Source of the DNA: Methanobacteriota archaeon
GTDB lineage: Archaea > Thermoplasmatota > Poseidoniia > Poseidoniales > Thalassarchaeaceae
Assembly: GCA_002725475.1 (NCBI GenBank)
Contig: PBPH01000010.1
Location: 1 to 7,501 of the forward strand
Length of the DNA stretch: 7,501 nucleotides
Direction of reading: 5' to 3'
A program made the translations under genes and the position numbers. The stretch's first letter is position 1. The number at the start of each line of letters is the position of its first letter. The notes below the pieces were generated by a model. It did not search any database. It saw only the letters and a list, made by a program, of their open reading frames with translations, and was not told where the DNA came from. Shown here in pieces: positions 6,973-7,501 of the stretch.

Positions 6973-7501
6973 GCGATGCTCCTGAATTGAGCACTCTGCT
7001 TGAGGCCACTCTGTTTGGTGCCGGGCGTTCTCTTCCTCAAAGCGAACTTGCAAGTCAGTTTGGAATTACTGAAACTACCATCAGGATGGCTTTGTTAGAT
7101 TTACAATCTTCGATTTCGGAGAGGGAACAAAGTGCAATTCAATTAACAGAAATCAACCGTTATTGGGTGCTTGAGGTAAAACCAGAACTTTCCAATCACA
7201 TACCTCAGATTGCCCGTACTGAAATCCCAAAGAGGTTACTGAAAACTGCTGCACTGATAGCTTATCATCAACCGATGGCTCAAAATAAATTAGTTGAGAT
7301 GGTTGGACAGGTAACTTATGAGCACGTTTCTGATTTGCGTGAATTGGGATTAATTGACAAGCGTAGAGATGGTAATACTAGAAGATTGACGACTACTAGG
7401 AGGTTTTCAGAATATTTTGGTTGCCCTCATACGGCTACTGGCGATGTGGCATCCTGGTTCAAGAATCAAGCAAAGGAGATGGGATTAACTGGAAATCAAC
7501 T
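6969..7501 (+). CDS. scpB: Segregation and condensation protein B, N-terminal and central part (runs off the right edge)
   Basis: ScpB dimerises and binds the middle of the ScpA kleisin, regulating the SMC ATPase. The visible 177 codons contain the first winged helix, beginning LSTLLEATLFGAGRSLPQSELA and ending near NRYWVLEVKPEL. The second winged helix follows, with the ScpB hallmark IPKRLLKTAALIAYHQPM, then LRELGLIDKRRDGNTRRLTTT and RFSEYFGC. The typical length is about 180-220, so most of the protein is present. The start is uncertain. No ATG lies near the conserved N-terminus. CTG at 6969 overlaps the scpA TGA (CTGA) and has GGTGA 4 bases upstream (6960-6964). TTG at 6987 has no binding site. 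An ATG at 6909 would overlap scpA by 64 bases and add 20 residues of atypical sequence. I chose CTG because the family begins about ten residues before LLEA. Confidence 0.9.
   Translation, partial: MSDAPELSTLLEATLFGAGRSLPQSELASQFGITETTIRMALLDLQSSISEREQSAIQLTEINRYWVLEVKPELSNHIPQIARTEIPKRLLKTAALIAYHQPMAQNKLVEMVGQVTYEHVSDLRELGLIDKRRDGNTRRLTTTRRFSEYFGCPHTATGDVASWFKNQAKEMGLTGNQ

Noticed and set aside
2033..7501. A defence-type SMC system (Wadjet/JetC-like) or Rad50/SbcC
   Set aside because: The protein has a globular SMC hinge rather than a zinc hook, and is followed by canonical kleisin ScpA and ScpB. No nuclease or JetD-like gene is present.

Overview
The window most likely comes from an archaeon, probably a euryarchaeon of the Marine Group II / Poseidoniales type; that placement is an inference. 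Three things support archaea. The SMC protein has the archaeal form of the C-terminal ATPase head, with leucine in place of the switch histidine (VTLRK). The kleisin carries the archaeal-style DPWNIDL block. Arginine is very often encoded by AGG or AGA. Base composition is moderately AT-rich and looks even across the window. I see no mobile elements, CRISPR arrays, tRNAs or rRNAs.

Layout. Bases 1-904 (minus strand) hold the N-terminal two thirds or so of L-aspartate oxidase (nadB), the first enzyme of de novo NAD synthesis, cut by the window edge. A 139-base divergent spacer follows. Next, on the plus strand, is a gene for a four-helix membrane protein with a cytoplasmic tail ending in a CxxC...CxxC putative metal site (1044-1853), of unknown function. 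A gap of about 180 bases comes next. It has no clear plus-strand gene, but its minus strand contains a start-less 56-codon open frame that reads like real protein and may be a gene remnant. The rest, 2033-7501, is a tightly packed smc-scpA-scpB operon, with scpB cut by the right edge.

How the genes work together. SMC (1315 aa), ScpA (kleisin) and ScpB (winged-helix dimer) are the three subunits of the prokaryotic SMC-ScpAB condensin, which compacts and helps separate chromosomes. The smc stop and the scpA ATG are 5 bases apart, and scpA and scpB overlap, so co-translation is likely. Head, hinge and kleisin signatures are intact. This is therefore ordinary housekeeping condensin rather than a defence-type SMC system.

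The least ordinary points are: a roughly 130-residue, strongly acidic C-terminal tail on SMC with a duplicated LDIE motif; paired breaks in the two SMC coiled-coil strands at similar distances from the hinge; the membrane protein with its zinc-knuckle-like tail; the start-less minus-strand frame in front of smc; and the unclear start codon of scpB. I do not see a wholly new multi-gene system here.
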